Below the pieces are notes generated by a model. The model saw nothing but the letters and a program-made list of their open reading frames with translations, ran no database searches and was not told the origin of the DNA. Shown here in pieces: positions 14,226-20,621 of a DNA stretch of 28,771 nt; position 1 is the stretch's first letter; each line of letters starts with the position of its first letter. The position numbers were made by a program, and so were the translations under genes. Source of the DNA: a virus; IMG/VR virus record IMGVR_UViG_3300044729_001137, positions 1 through 28,771 of that record, one strand, 5' to 3'.

Positions 14226-15280
14226 CCGATGACGTAGCGGAACAACTGGCGTCGGTCGAGCAACTGCAAGCCGATGCCGAACTCGCTCGTCTGCGGTCAG
14301 AGGTGGCATCGCTCAAAGGACGCTACAAGGCGGCACTCGCACAGATCGACCGCGAGCGGGAGCGGGCCGATGCCATGAGTTCGCTGCGTGGCATCAAGTC
14401 ATCGCCATTGACCAAGGCTGTCAAAGGGAAGAAACGAGCGAGGCATTCCGCGACGGCGGTGCTAATGCTTTCGGATGTTCACTGCGAAGAGCGGGTTCTC
14501 CCGGAGACCGTCAACGGCGAAAACGATTACTCGCTTGATGTATGTCAACTGCGGCTCGCGGAGTTGGAGGAGCGATTCCTCGACTGTCTCCAGCATGAGC
14601 GGAACCAAGCCGACATCGACCGGGTGCTGATCTGGTTGGGAGGAGACTTCATCACAGGGCACATTCACCCGGACTGTGCCGAGGTGGCTCAGTTGTCACC
14701 GATGAACGCCACGCGATGGATTGCCGAACGGCTGCGGGCACTCGTCAACACTATCGCCGCAAACGTCGGCAGCGTGATCGTCTGCACCAACGCAGGAAAC
14801 CACGGACGCAGCACCGAAAAGAATCGGATCGCTACCGAACTCGATCACTCGTGGGAGCAGATGATGTACTTCACGCTGGCCCGCGAGGAGACAAACGCGA
14901 ACGTCCGCTGGCAGATTGCCGAGGGGCACCTGGGCTACGTCGACCTCGACGGGTTTCTGATTCGCCACTGCCACGGTCACGCCATTCGTTACGCCGGGGG
15001 CGTCTACGGTCTCGCCTTGCCCGCGAGCAAAAAGATTGCGACGTGGGATGCCGGTCGCAAAGCAGACCTAACGATCTTTGGTCATTACCACTCGTGGGGC
15101 TGGCTTCGCGGTGCCCGATACATCGCAAACGGATCGGTAATTGGACACAGCCCATACGCTGACCGCATCGCTTCACCTGAGCGTCCATGCCAAGGGATGG
15201 CAATCATCGATAGCGGCAGGCAAGAGGTGACGCGAGCGTACCCATTGTTCTGCGACCGCGATCTGAAGAAAGGGAAATGA
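14204..15280 (+). CDS. Metallophosphoesterase (calcineurin-like, SbcD-like fold)
   Basis: The 358 residues hold all motifs of the di-metal phosphoesterase fold: D91-x-H93 in LSDVHCEE, GGD at 146-148, GNHG at 198-201, CHGH at 256-259, and GHYH at 293-296. N-terminal residues 10-60 form a coiled coil with many Arg and Glu, then a basic linker (KGKKRARHS) before the domain. The family includes DNA exonucleases and phosphatases; in phages it may process DNA ends or nucleotides, which is not decided here. It starts inside the previous gene and ends in ATGA overlap with the DUF1599-type gene. Confidence 0.85.
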   Translation: MARKQTLADDVAEQLASVEQLQADAELARLRSEVASLKGRYKAALAQIDRERERADAMSSLRGIKSSPLTKAVKGKKRARHSATAVLMLSDVHCEERVLPETVNGENDYSLDVCQLRLAELEERFLDCLQHERNQADIDRVLIWLGGDFITGHIHPDCAEVAQLSPMNATRWIAERLRALVNTIAANVGSVIVCTNAGNHGRSTEKNRIATELDHSWEQMMYFTLAREETNANVRWQIAEGHLGYVDLDGFLIRHCHGHAIRYAGGVYGLALPASKKIATWDAGRKADLTIFGHYHSWGWLRGARYIANGSVIGHSPYADRIASPERPCQGMAIIDSGRQEVTRAYPLFCDRDLKKGK

Positions 15281-15741
15281 TGACCGGATACACGCTTGAA
15301 GAAACCAACTCCGCACTTCGCCACGCCGTCGAGACTCGCCTCGCGGCTGGGATCGTGGACGACGGCGAGGATTGCGTCACGACCGAGGATCTCCGCGAGG
15401 TGAGGCTGCGTGGGGATTCGCTCATTGGAGACCGTCGCCACCCGAGCAGCCGGGCGTTCGTCGACCTGCTCGACGAGATGCGTCGTTTACACGAAAGCAA
15501 AAGTAAAGATTATGGGTCGGAGGATGATCCGCTCGCCAACATCCGCCAGGGCGCAGAGTTCGTAAACATCGAACACTGGCGCGGCTGCATGGTGCGGATC
15601 GCTGACAAGGTGCAACGGCTGCGGACGTTCTGCCGTACCGGCCGGCTCGTGCATGAGGGAGTCCGCGATACGTTGCTCGATCTCTCGGCGTATAGCCTGC
15701 TGGCGATCGTGCTTTTCGATGAGGCCCAGCGTGACTCGTGA
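15277..15741 (+). CDS. DUF1599 / Nmad1-like nucleotide-modification-associated protein
   Basis: The 154-residue protein ends in the conserved segment HESKSKDYGSEDDPLANIRQ, then WRGCMVRIADKVQRLRTFCR, a variable loop, and DTLLDLSAYSLLAIVLFDEA. This K-x-x-DYG...R(I)xDKxxRL...(D)TLxDLxAYxLL pattern belongs to the DUF1599 / nucleotide modification associated domain, a MazG-like helical fold. Members are thought to bind or hydrolyse nucleotides. The first 60 residues are a separate, acidic extension. It starts by ATGA on the previous gene, and its neighbours suggest a DNA or nucleotide-metabolism module. Confidence 0.72.
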   Translation: MMTGYTLEETNSALRHAVETRLAAGIVDDGEDCVTTEDLREVRLRGDSLIGDRRHPSSRAFVDLLDEMRRLHESKSKDYGSEDDPLANIRQGAEFVNIEHWRGCMVRIADKVQRLRTFCRTGRLVHEGVRDTLLDLSAYSLLAIVLFDEAQRDS

Positions 15742-15931
15742 GCCGCTGACACCCGAGTACATCGCCGACTGCCGCAAGCGGGCGTACAAGTACGGCACAG
15801 GAACTTGGACGGGCATGGCCGGCGGGCTTAGTGCAGACGTGATCCGGCTGTGCTACGAAATCGACAGGCTCAAGTGCGAACTCGCACGACGCCAAGAGCG
15901 TGAACCCTACTGGCTTAGACCACACGACTGA
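15731..15931 (+). CDS. Hypothetical protein, 66 aa
   Basis: The best start is GTG, six bases after GAGG and overlapping the DUF1599 gene by eleven bases; the longer frame to 15653 is poor in coding pattern. The product (VTREPLTPEYIADCRKRAYK, then GTGTWTGMAGGLSADVIRLC and EIDRLKCELARRQERE) begins with a short helix and ends in a coiled-coil-like helix. No family is recognised. It is the last gene before the terminator, so it ends a long late or cargo operon. Confidence 0.6.
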   Translation: MTREPLTPEYIADCRKRAYKYGTGTWTGMAGGLSADVIRLCYEIDRLKCELARRQEREPYWLRPHD

Positions 15932-15946
15932 TCCGGCGGCGGGTGC

Positions 15947-15981
15947 GGCGGCGAGGGACTTACCCTTTCACCCTCGCCGCC
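15947..15981. terminator. Bidirectional terminator-type hairpin
   Basis: GGCGGCGAGGG (15947-15957) pairs perfectly with CCCTCGCCGCC (15971-15981) over 11 bases, loop 13 bases. It stands between the convergent ends of the plus-strand operon and the minus-strand integrase. No T tract follows on either side, so it may be a strong stalling or boundary hairpin. Confidence 0.65.
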
Positions 15982-15993
15982 CCCGCTAGCCGG

Positions 15994-16902
15994 TCAGCGT
16001 GGCTTCGTCGGCAGCTTCGGGAGGAACTCTAGCCCGCTCCGCTCCTTCACGATCGAAGGATCGAGATAGTGAGCCCTGGTTGTCCTCGCGTTCTCGTGAG
16101 CAAGGAATTGCTGTGCTGCCGATTCGCCGCCTGCGGCTGCGACGTATGAGCCAGCGGCTTTTCTGATCGCGTGGAAGCCCCTTGGGGTCACGTCAGCCTC
16201 GTGGCAAATCATCCGCAGGGCTTGAAAGATCGAGTTCTTCCGGCGGTAGTCGGTCCACGGCCACACAAGTTCGCCGGGATCGCGGCGGTGCGGCTCCAGT
16301 TGGGCAGATAACTCTTCCGAGATCGGCCTAGTGATTGACTTCACGCCGCCCTTGTACTCCTCGGGGCGGAAGTAGATTTGCTGTCCTGTCAGGTCTTCCC
16401 ATCGGACGCCTAGCAGGGAGCCGATTCGAGCTCCGGTCTCCCACGCAGCGAGGATCAGGCTTGTCCAAAAGACGCTGCCCGGCACAGGCCCGACCGGCTG
16501 GAAGCGGTTTTGCGCCGCCTCCAGCATCGCGGCGATGTCTTCGACCGTGTAGCCCTTGGGTGCCTTGTGCGGGACTTTGACCAGCCCCCGTGGCAATGAC
16601 GGGAACTCCAGCAAATCCCCGCCAGATCGCTTCATACGCTTCCTGGCGGCATGGTTCCAGATCGAGGTCAGGTGGGCGAGGTCTTTCCGCACGGTGGCAG
16701 GGGCGACCATCCGCCCACGATGGGGCGTCGTGGCCCTCCAACGGGCAAATCTTGCCACGACCATGTCATCGAGGTCGTCTAGGGTTGGCTCCCTGCCGAG
16801 GAAATCCTGTAGTCTGTTCAGTGTGTCGCCGATCAACTGAACTGTGCGGGCTTTCAACCCGTGCAAAACTTCGTACCCAGCCAGCAATTCTCGCAAAGTC
16901 AT
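15994..16902 (-). CDS. Tyrosine integrase
   Basis: Catalyses site-specific integration and excision at att sites. The 302 residues have an N-terminal arm/core-binding section (GLKARTVQLIGDTLNRLQDF) and the catalytic domain with R159 (ETGARIGSLLGVRW), a Lys in the EEYKGGVKS loop (184 or 188), H244-x-x-R247 (GFHAIRKAAGSY), H269 (LAHENARTT) and the nucleophile Y279 (RAHYLDPS). The start is fixed by AGGAGG on the minus strand, six bases upstream. It is the only confident minus-strand gene and faces the early region. attP should be near one end of this gene, but I could not identify it. A -10 like TATGCT is at 16933-16938 on the minus strand, without a good -35. Confidence 0.93.
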   Translation of the reverse strand: MTLRELLAGYEVLHGLKARTVQLIGDTLNRLQDFLGREPTLDDLDDMVVARFARWRATTPHRGRMVAPATVRKDLAHLTSIWNHAARKRMKRSGGDLLEFPSLPRGLVKVPHKAPKGYTVEDIAAMLEAAQNRFQPVGPVPGSVFWTSLILAAWETGARIGSLLGVRWEDLTGQQIYFRPEEYKGGVKSITRPISEELSAQLEPHRRDPGELVWPWTDYRRKNSIFQALRMICHEADVTPRGFHAIRKAAGSYVAAAGGESAAQQFLAHENARTTRAHYLDPSIVKERSGLEFLPKLPTKPR

Positions 16903-16979
16903 CGTGATCCTCCTGTTCCTACTGCTCAGGTTAGCATAGTGTACAAGCGATCAAGAGCCCCGTGCCCTCCGCTCTTAGT

Positions 16980-17007
16980 CGCAACCGGTAAAGGTATGCC
17001 GGTTGCG
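16980..17007. promoter_or_regulatory. 9-bp inverted repeat between integrase and HTH gene
   Basis: CGCAACCGG (16980-16988) and CCGGTTGCG (16999-17007) pair perfectly around ten bases. A second, weaker inverted repeat AAGAGC/GCTCTT lies just before it. In the divergent gap it could be an operator, an Xis/Int arm site, or a terminator separating the two transcripts. Confidence 0.45.
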
Positions 17008-17038
17008 GCTGGATAGGCAAGGTTGGGATGGCGGCGGT

Positions 17039-17072
17039 TTGACTGCCGTTCCCCAATCGGTACTATTGGGGC
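17039..17072 (+). promoter_or_regulatory. Promoter with leaderless start, TTGACT-16-TACTAT
   Basis: TTGACT (17039-17044) and TACTAT (17061-17066) are 16 bases apart, and the ATG follows six bases later, so the transcript should start at or next to the A of ATG. The spacer contains GTTCC and ATCGG, as in the promoters at 17366 and 17889. CCCCAAT (17051-17057) and ATTGGGG (17065-17071) form an inverted repeat over the -10 and start point. Confidence 0.65.
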
Positions 17073-17312
17073 ATGATCGCGCTGATGAAAGATGATACCG
17101 GGCGGAAAATGCTGTCCTGCCACGACGCGGCGGCAAAGTACGGCTGTTCGATGCGGTGGATACGCCGGCTGGCGCAGGAGGGGAAGGTCTACAGCGAGGT
17201 CGTGGGCGGCTCCTACATGGTCTCTGAGGCGGATCTGGCGAAGCTCAAGGCCAAGGTCGCCAAGGGCAAAGGCCGCCACAAGCCCAAGGCCCAAGAGTTT
17301 CGCCCAGGCTGA
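17073..17312 (+). CDS. Small excisionase/MerR-like HTH regulator
   Basis: The 79-residue product has a helix-turn-helix at about 16-32 (CHDAAAKYGCSMRWIRRLAQ) followed by a wing (EGKVYSEVVGGSYMVSEADL) and a basic Lys/Arg-rich tail (KAKVAKGKGRHKPK). This is the pattern of excisionase and MerR-type small DNA-binding proteins (HTH_17). It stands opposite the integrase, where excisionase or a Cro-like regulator lies. The first start fits a leaderless mRNA; ATGs at 17088 and 17109 are alternatives. Because the operator motif of its promoter recurs downstream, it may control itself and the early genes; that is inferred. Confidence 0.75.
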   Translation: MIALMKDDTGRKMLSCHDAAAKYGCSMRWIRRLAQEGKVYSEVVGGSYMVSEADLAKLKAKVAKGKGRHKPKAQEFRPG

Positions 17313-17365
17313 GGCATCCAGTTTCCCCCGGAAAAAGGCGGAAAAGATTTTTTTCTGAACTCCCC

Positions 17366-17393
17366 TTGCCAATGGTTCCGATATCGGTATCAT
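17366..17393 (+). promoter_or_regulatory. Early promoter with spacer operator, TTGCCA-16-TATCAT
   Basis: The -35 TTGCCA and -10 TATCAT are 16 bases apart. Inside is GGTTCCGATATCGGTATC (17374-17391) with a perfect 10-bp palindrome, CCGATATCGG. T7 at 17348-17354 is upstream and may act as an A/T-rich upstream element. It should drive the gene at 17446. Confidence 0.65.
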
Positions 17394-17445
17394 TAGGGCA
17401 GACGCGGACGAGTGAGCCGCGAGACGCTAACGAGGAGACGAAACG

Positions 17446-17691
17446 ATGAACGCCGCAATACTCAAGGGAATTCGGATGATGGCTGACGAGATGGTCGCTG
17501 GTGGCTGCAGCATCAAAGCTGGCGATGAGATTTGCACCAAGAACGGCGGCGGACACTACGTCGTTCGGAAGGTTGAATGGGCTCAGGTCATCGGCGAGTA
17601 CGTGCTCACTGTTAGCCCTGACTTTCGCTCGATTGGTCGCGGCATCGACAAAGCGACCATCCGACTGCCAGTGAGCTGCTTCGCCGCTTGA
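17446..17691 (+). CDS. Hypothetical early protein, 81 aa
   Basis: ATG follows GAGGAG eight bases upstream, in the leader of the promoter at 17366. The protein is small and compact, with a helical beginning (MNAAILKGIRMMADEMVAGG) and a beta-rich rest (CSIKAGDEICTKNGGGHYVV, EYVLTVSPDF). No family is recognised. As the first gene after an operator-bearing promoter, it may be an early regulator or host takeover protein, which I cannot prove. It ends just before the GC hairpin at 17703-17728. Confidence 0.65.
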   Translation: MNAAILKGIRMMADEMVAGGCSIKAGDEICTKNGGGHYVVRKVEWAQVIGEYVLTVSPDFRSIGRGIDKATIRLPVSCFAA

Positions 17692-17702
17692 CTACACGAC
17701 CC

Positions 17703-17728
17703 GCCCGGCGGCCACAGGGCCGCCGGGC
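17703..17728. terminator. Strong 11-bp hairpin terminator
   Basis: GCCCGGCGGCC (17703-17713) pairs perfectly with GGCCGCCGGGC (17718-17728) around ACAG. It lies after the 17446 gene, but no T tract follows, so it may also act as an attenuator or mRNA end-stabiliser before the next gene. Confidence 0.6.
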
Positions 17729-17751
17729 ATCACGCCAAGAAGGGCACGACG

Positions 17752-17892
17752 ATGAATCTTCGATGGAACGAACTCATGAGAGCGATGGTGCTGGTCAGGC
17801 TTGGACAGGAACTCGGCACCGACTCGCGGTTGGCACGGTTGGTTCACGATTGGATCACGCTTTTGCTGACGCTCGGAGGCATTCTTGGTTGA
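17752..17892 (+). CDS. Small hydrophobic-tailed protein, 46 aa
   Basis: Begins at ATG after AAGAAGGG eight bases upstream. The product starts polar (MNLRWNELMRAMVLVRLGQE) and ends in a membrane-like helix (LVHDWITLLLTLGGILG). Small membrane proteins are common in phage early regions. Its stop TGA lies inside the -35 TTGACA of the promoter at 17889, so its coding sequence and promoter overlap. No family is known. Confidence 0.5.
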   Translation: MNLRWNELMRAMVLVRLGQELGTDSRLARLVHDWITLLLTLGGILG

Positions 17893-17916
17893 CAATGGTT
17901 CCGATTTCGGTACAAC
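17889..17916 (+). promoter_or_regulatory. Early promoter with spacer operator, TTGACA-16-TACAAC
   Basis: A perfect -35 TTGACA and a TACAAC -10, 16 bases apart, with GGTTCCGATTTCGG in the spacer, nearly the same as at 17374. It overlaps the stop of the small gene upstream. Confidence 0.6.
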
Positions 17917-17930
17917 TTGCACGCACAACT

Positions 17931-17948
17931 GATTCCGAAAACGGAACC
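17931..17948 (-). promoter_or_regulatory. Fourth operator copy, inverted
   Basis: On the minus strand this reads GGTTCCGTTTTCGGAATC, with arms TTCCG and CGGAA. It lies between the tandem promoters at 17889 and 17975, not inside either, so a bound regulator could link the two. Confidence 0.5.
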
Positions 17949-17974
17949 TTTCCGCAAAACTTTTTTCTGGCCCG

Positions 17975-18002
17975 TTGACAGTCCCCTACACGGATGTACA
18001 TT
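17975..18002 (+). promoter_or_regulatory. Early promoter, TTGACA-16-TACATT
   Basis: Perfect -35 and a four-of-six -10, with 16 bases between. A T6 run (17961-17966) lies just upstream, in a context (AAAAC, TTTTTTCTG) very like that before the 17366 promoter. The predicted start near 18009 gives a 45-base leader to the gene at 18053. Confidence 0.6.
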
Positions 18003-18052
18003 GCCCCACCTGCGAGCATTGAACACCCGTTCACTACACGAAAGGAATCGCC

Positions 18053-18343
18053 ATGCAAACGACTCTCTGGCAACCCGGTGACGCCGAGGCTTCCGCCGCG
18101 ATCGCGGCTCTCACGGACACGAACCCCGGTCGCGGCGTGCTGCTCGACGGCAAGCTGCACACCGTCTGGAGCGTCAACGACATCGTTCTGTTCCGCACGC
18201 CGGACGGCGAGACCCGCAAGGGCATCATCGTTGAGGTGCTGATCGACGCTGGCGACGACAGCGAATACCACATCGCCGCGCACGTGGCGGGCCACGGTCG
18301 TCAGCACTACGCGGTGAGGAATCGGGACGTGCAGGTTTTTTGA
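18053..18343 (+). CDS. Hypothetical early protein, 96 aa
   Basis: ATG after ACGAAAGGA (six-base spacing), behind tandem promoters. The product begins with a helix (DAEASAAIAALTDTNPGRGV) and continues with an acidic, beta-like part (DIVLFRTPDGETRKGIIVEV, then DSEYHIAAHVAGHGRQHYAV). The H-rich stretch is notable, but no enzymatic motif is clear. An SH3-like or small beta-barrel fold is possible. No family is recognised; it is the first gene under the second operator cluster. The stretch to 18434 carries C8 and C6 tracts (around 18376 and 18395) and a short GGGG-ATTG-CCCC hairpin. Confidence 0.6.
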   Translation: MQTTLWQPGDAEASAAIAALTDTNPGRGVLLDGKLHTVWSVNDIVLFRTPDGETRKGIIVEVLIDAGDDSEYHIAAHVAGHGRQHYAVRNRDVQVF

Positions 18344-18433
18344 ATTTTTCTCGGGGGAAACGGCATGGGGATTGCCCCCCCCAGATAGCCTCTGCCCCCC
18401 AAAGGAACACTGAACGCAGAAACAGGAGCGGCG

Positions 18434-18523
18434 GTGGAACCGCTGCAAGCCAAGGAAGGGTTGCCCGGTGAGGCAGGACGCGGAGCCGGGTTTTCATCAA
18501 CAACGAAAGGGACGAAAGGATGA
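18434..18523 (+). CDS. Possible 29-aa leader peptide coupled to gene 18520
   Basis: GTG follows AGGAG by five bases; the 29 codons end at TGA overlapping the ATG of the next gene in ATGA form. The peptide (MEPLQAKEGLPGEAGRGAGF then SSTTKGTKG) has no known domain. Coupling suggests it is really translated, but this needs support because the stretch could just be a structured leader. Confidence 0.4.
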   Translation: MEPLQAKEGLPGEAGRGAGFSSTTKGTKG

Positions 18524-19203
18524 GCACGGAACTTACGACGGTTGAGACAACGGCACTCGCATCACATCGAGCCGCTACGAACGCGGCAGGCTTGTGCCGC
18601 GACTTGGTGGTGAAGACCGCCATGAAGATTCAGGGGCGGCGGTATGTGCAGGTAGAGGGCTGGCAGGCGATTGCCAACGCCTTCGGCTGCGTTGCGTCGG
18701 CCCGCGACGTGGAGCGTGTCGAGGGCGGCTATCGCGCCACCGGGCAGGTGATCCGCGTGGCTGACGGCAAGGTGCTTGCCGAGGCGGAAGGATTCGTTGG
18801 CGATGACGAGAGCACATGGGCCAAGCGTCCGGTGTTTGCTCGCCGTGCGATGGCTCAGACGCGAGCCATGAGCCGGGCTTGCCGATCGGCTTTTGCCTTT
18901 GTTGTGACTCTCATGGACGCCGGTCTGGAGACAACGCCAGCAGAGGAGATGACGCACGTCGTCGATGCTCCTCACGAGCCTGTTCGTCAGCCTGCAAGGG
19001 CGCAGGCCGCGACTGACGCCGACGTGCAAAAAGCGAAGAAGGCCATCAACTCGACCCGCGACCTCGGCAAGCTCGGCGACTTTCTTGCCACGGTCAACGA
19101 GCGGTACGACGCCGGCTTCTACAGCACTGAGCAGTGCGAGGAGCTTCGCAACCTGATCGACGTGGCGATCGACGTGCTCAATGAACGCGAGGTGCCCGCA
19201 TGA
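18520..19203 (+). CDS. Phage protein with possible single-strand annealing role
   Basis: A ribosome site ACGAAAGG lies nine bases before ATG; a second copy lies directly next to the start. The 227-residue protein contains KIQGRRYVQVEGWQAIANAF, a strand-rich part with VIRVADGKVLAEAEGFVGDD, and the conserved FARRAMAQTRAMSRACRSAF segment, then TPAEEMTH. A similar M-A-Q-T-R-A-x-S-R-A-x-R block occurs in phage proteins near recombination genes and resembles the Arg-rich helix of RecT/Erf-type annealing proteins. The C-terminal 70 residues look like a helical partner-binding region. The recombination role is tentative; it fits the early position before replication genes. Confidence 0.55.
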   Translation: MSTELTTVETTALASHRAATNAAGLCRDLVVKTAMKIQGRRYVQVEGWQAIANAFGCVASARDVERVEGGYRATGQVIRVADGKVLAEAEGFVGDDESTWAKRPVFARRAMAQTRAMSRACRSAFAFVVTLMDAGLETTPAEEMTHVVDAPHEPVRQPARAQAATDADVQKAKKAINSTRDLGKLGDFLATVNERYDAGFYSTEQCEELRNLIDVAIDVLNEREVPA

Positions 19204-19493
19204 GCGACGAAGCGGAGACCCGGCACGAATTCAAATTCACTCGACGGCGAGTCACGCCGACGCCGTGGGACATCGAGCACGCCGCGTATCAGCGTGAGGT
19301 GCAAAAGAACATCGACCTGTGGGAAGCCGCCCAGGCGAAACGCGAGATGGAGGAGTACCTGCGAGACCAAGAGCAATTCGGCAACCAGCCGCGAGTTCCA
19401 ACGGTTGCCGGATACGACGCAGCGGCGAGACGGCTCGGCTGCGAGGACGCATATGAAGACAACCTGAGATCTCGCTACGGGGAGGACTTTTAG
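19200..19493 (+). CDS. Hypothetical protein, 97 aa
   Basis: Starts by ATGA overlap with the previous gene. The sequence is very polar, rich in Glu, Arg and aromatic residues (FKFTRRRVTPTPWDIEHAAY, then QREVQKNIDLWEAAQAKREM), and probably forms a long helix. The end (LGCEDAYEDNLRSRYGEDF) is acidic. No domain is recognised. As it is coupled to the possible annealing protein, it may be its partner. The gap after it (168 bases) is structured. Confidence 0.6.
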   Translation: MSDEAETRHEFKFTRRRVTPTPWDIEHAAYQREVQKNIDLWEAAQAKREMEEYLRDQEQFGNQPRVPTVAGYDAAARRLGCEDAYEDNLRSRYGEDF

Positions 19494-19661
19494 CCCGGCG
19501 TGCGATCGCCGCAGTGGCCGCTCATGCCAGCCACATTCGCCCCTATCGCCGGCCCAGTGGGGAACAACGCCGGCAGCTCAGCAAGGCCAATCTCCTGTAG
19601 CCGAGGCTGAGCCGGACGCGGCACGACACGCCGCCAATACAAGGACGAAAGGAGGCTCACG
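19494..19661 (+). other. Structured intergenic stretch, possible small RNA
   Basis: This gap has several inverted repeats: GCCGGC at 19548-19553 and 19569-19574, CTCAGC (19577-19582) with GCTGAG (19606-19611), and AGCC-GA-GGCT inside. No convincing promoter is seen. A 28-codon frame from 19524 exists but lacks a ribosome site. It may be a non-coding RNA or long leader of the 19662 gene, whose ribosome site AAAGGAGG is at 19648-19655. Confidence 0.35.
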
Positions 19662-19988
19662 ATGAGCAACGATTTTTACGCCCCGCCCTGCGACATCGGC
19701 CCGCTGTTCACTCAGCGAGCCCCCAGCGTCAACGGCTCCATCACATCGGCGGCGGCTGCCGACTCGCTGTCGCCGCAGACGCTTAACGCCATGCAGCGGC
19801 GCGTGCTTGAGCTTTTGTTAGAGACGCCCGAAGGGCTCACCGACGAGGAGATGCAGCGCCGGCTGGAGATGAACCCCTCGACGCAGCGGCCCAGGCGGAT
19901 CGAGCTTGCCAGGCTGGGCATGGTGGTTGAGGCCGGGACGCGAAAGACGGCGTCAGGGCGGAACGCGAGCGTGTGGAGGGTGGCGTGA
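19662..19988 (+). CDS. Winged-helix-like regulator, 108 aa
   Basis: Clear ribosome site AAAGGAGG six bases before ATG. The C-terminal 70 residues have MQRRVLELLLETPEGLTDEE, then MQRRLEMNPSTQRPRRIELA and RLGMVVEAGTRKTASGRNAS-WRV, a winged-helix pattern often seen in phage regulators. The first 35 residues are a flexible head (FYAPPCDIGPLFTQRAPS). It is likely to bind DNA in the early region; the target is not known. The stop overlaps the next start (TGATG). Confidence 0.72.
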   Translation: MSNDFYAPPCDIGPLFTQRAPSVNGSITSAAAADSLSPQTLNAMQRRVLELLLETPEGLTDEEMQRRLEMNPSTQRPRRIELARLGMVVEAGTRKTASGRNASVWRVA

Positions 19989-20614
19989 TGACTACTTGGC
20001 TTCGCTGCAGAACGGCTTCCGATATTGAACTTCCTCAGCCAGAAGAACTTAATGCTGCAGAATCAAACTATCGACGCGGCTATTGGGATGGCGTTCTTTC
20101 TGCGTGCAACCACATATCTGACGGGGCCACACAGCACGACGTTCGGCTCTGGTTGTTTCGGGAACTAAAGGATTGGACGCAGCGAGGCTTTGTTGCTGTT
20201 GTTTGCAAAGGAGAGTATCCGCCTGATTGCCCGAAAAAGCGATCGTTTGACGAGGCGACTCTATGCACTGTCAGTAAACCAGCAAGTTATTACGCAAACT
20301 ACTCGTTTGTGTACGCGATCGCAGACGGTCATGGACATGTAAAAATTGGCGTTGCTGATAACGTCACAAAAAGACTCAAGCAGCTACAAACAGGCAACCC
20401 GCACCGTCTTTACTTGGTTGCGTACTTGCCACTGCCATCACGGCATGACGCAGATCGCGTTGAGCAGACTGCACACGCAGATACAGAGATAGAACGGCTG
20501 TGTGGCGAGTGGTTCCGAATGAGCGACTGGTGCGCTTGCCAGGTGCTAGTGGACGCCGCCGATGCTTGCGGATTTGAGTGCGAACCAATTGAAGTCGAAA
20601 TGAGAGTTTACTGA
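19988..20614 (+). CDS. T5orf172 / GIY-YIG-type domain protein
   Basis: The ATG overlaps the previous stop; an earlier one at 19973 lacks support. Of 208 residues, the C-terminal half holds SFVYAIADGHGHVKIGVADN then VTKRLKQLQTGNPHRLYLVA, the pattern (Y...KIG...R...QTGNP) of the T5orf172/Mug113 group of GIY-YIG nucleases, with candidate Arg129 and a Glu near 159. The N-terminal half is separate (YRRGYWDGVLSACNHIS, WLFRELKDWTQRGFVAVV). It may nick or cut DNA as a homing or defence-type nuclease. The gene is AT-richer than its neighbours, a sign of recent acquisition. Confidence 0.72.
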   Translation: MTTWLRCRTASDIELPQPEELNAAESNYRRGYWDGVLSACNHISDGATQHDVRLWLFRELKDWTQRGFVAVVCKGEYPPDCPKKRSFDEATLCTVSKPASYYANYSFVYAIADGHGHVKIGVADNVTKRLKQLQTGNPHRLYLVAYLPLPSRHDADRVEQTAHADTEIERLCGEWFRMSDWCACQVLVDAADACGFECEPIEVEMRVY

Positions 20615-20621
20615 GGTAAAG

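Noticed and set aside
17889-18002. tRNA or attachment site by a tRNA end
   Set aside because: No cloverleaf or TTC-loop pattern; the inverted repeats are explained by the operator family.
18344-18519. Cobalamin-type riboswitch
   Set aside because: Some words such as AAGGAA and CGGTGGAACCG recall the class, but the required conserved box and kissing elements are missing.
19524-19610. 28-codon frame in the gap after 19493
   Set aside because: No ribosome site, no coding pattern, and strong inverted repeats instead; kept only as a structured region.
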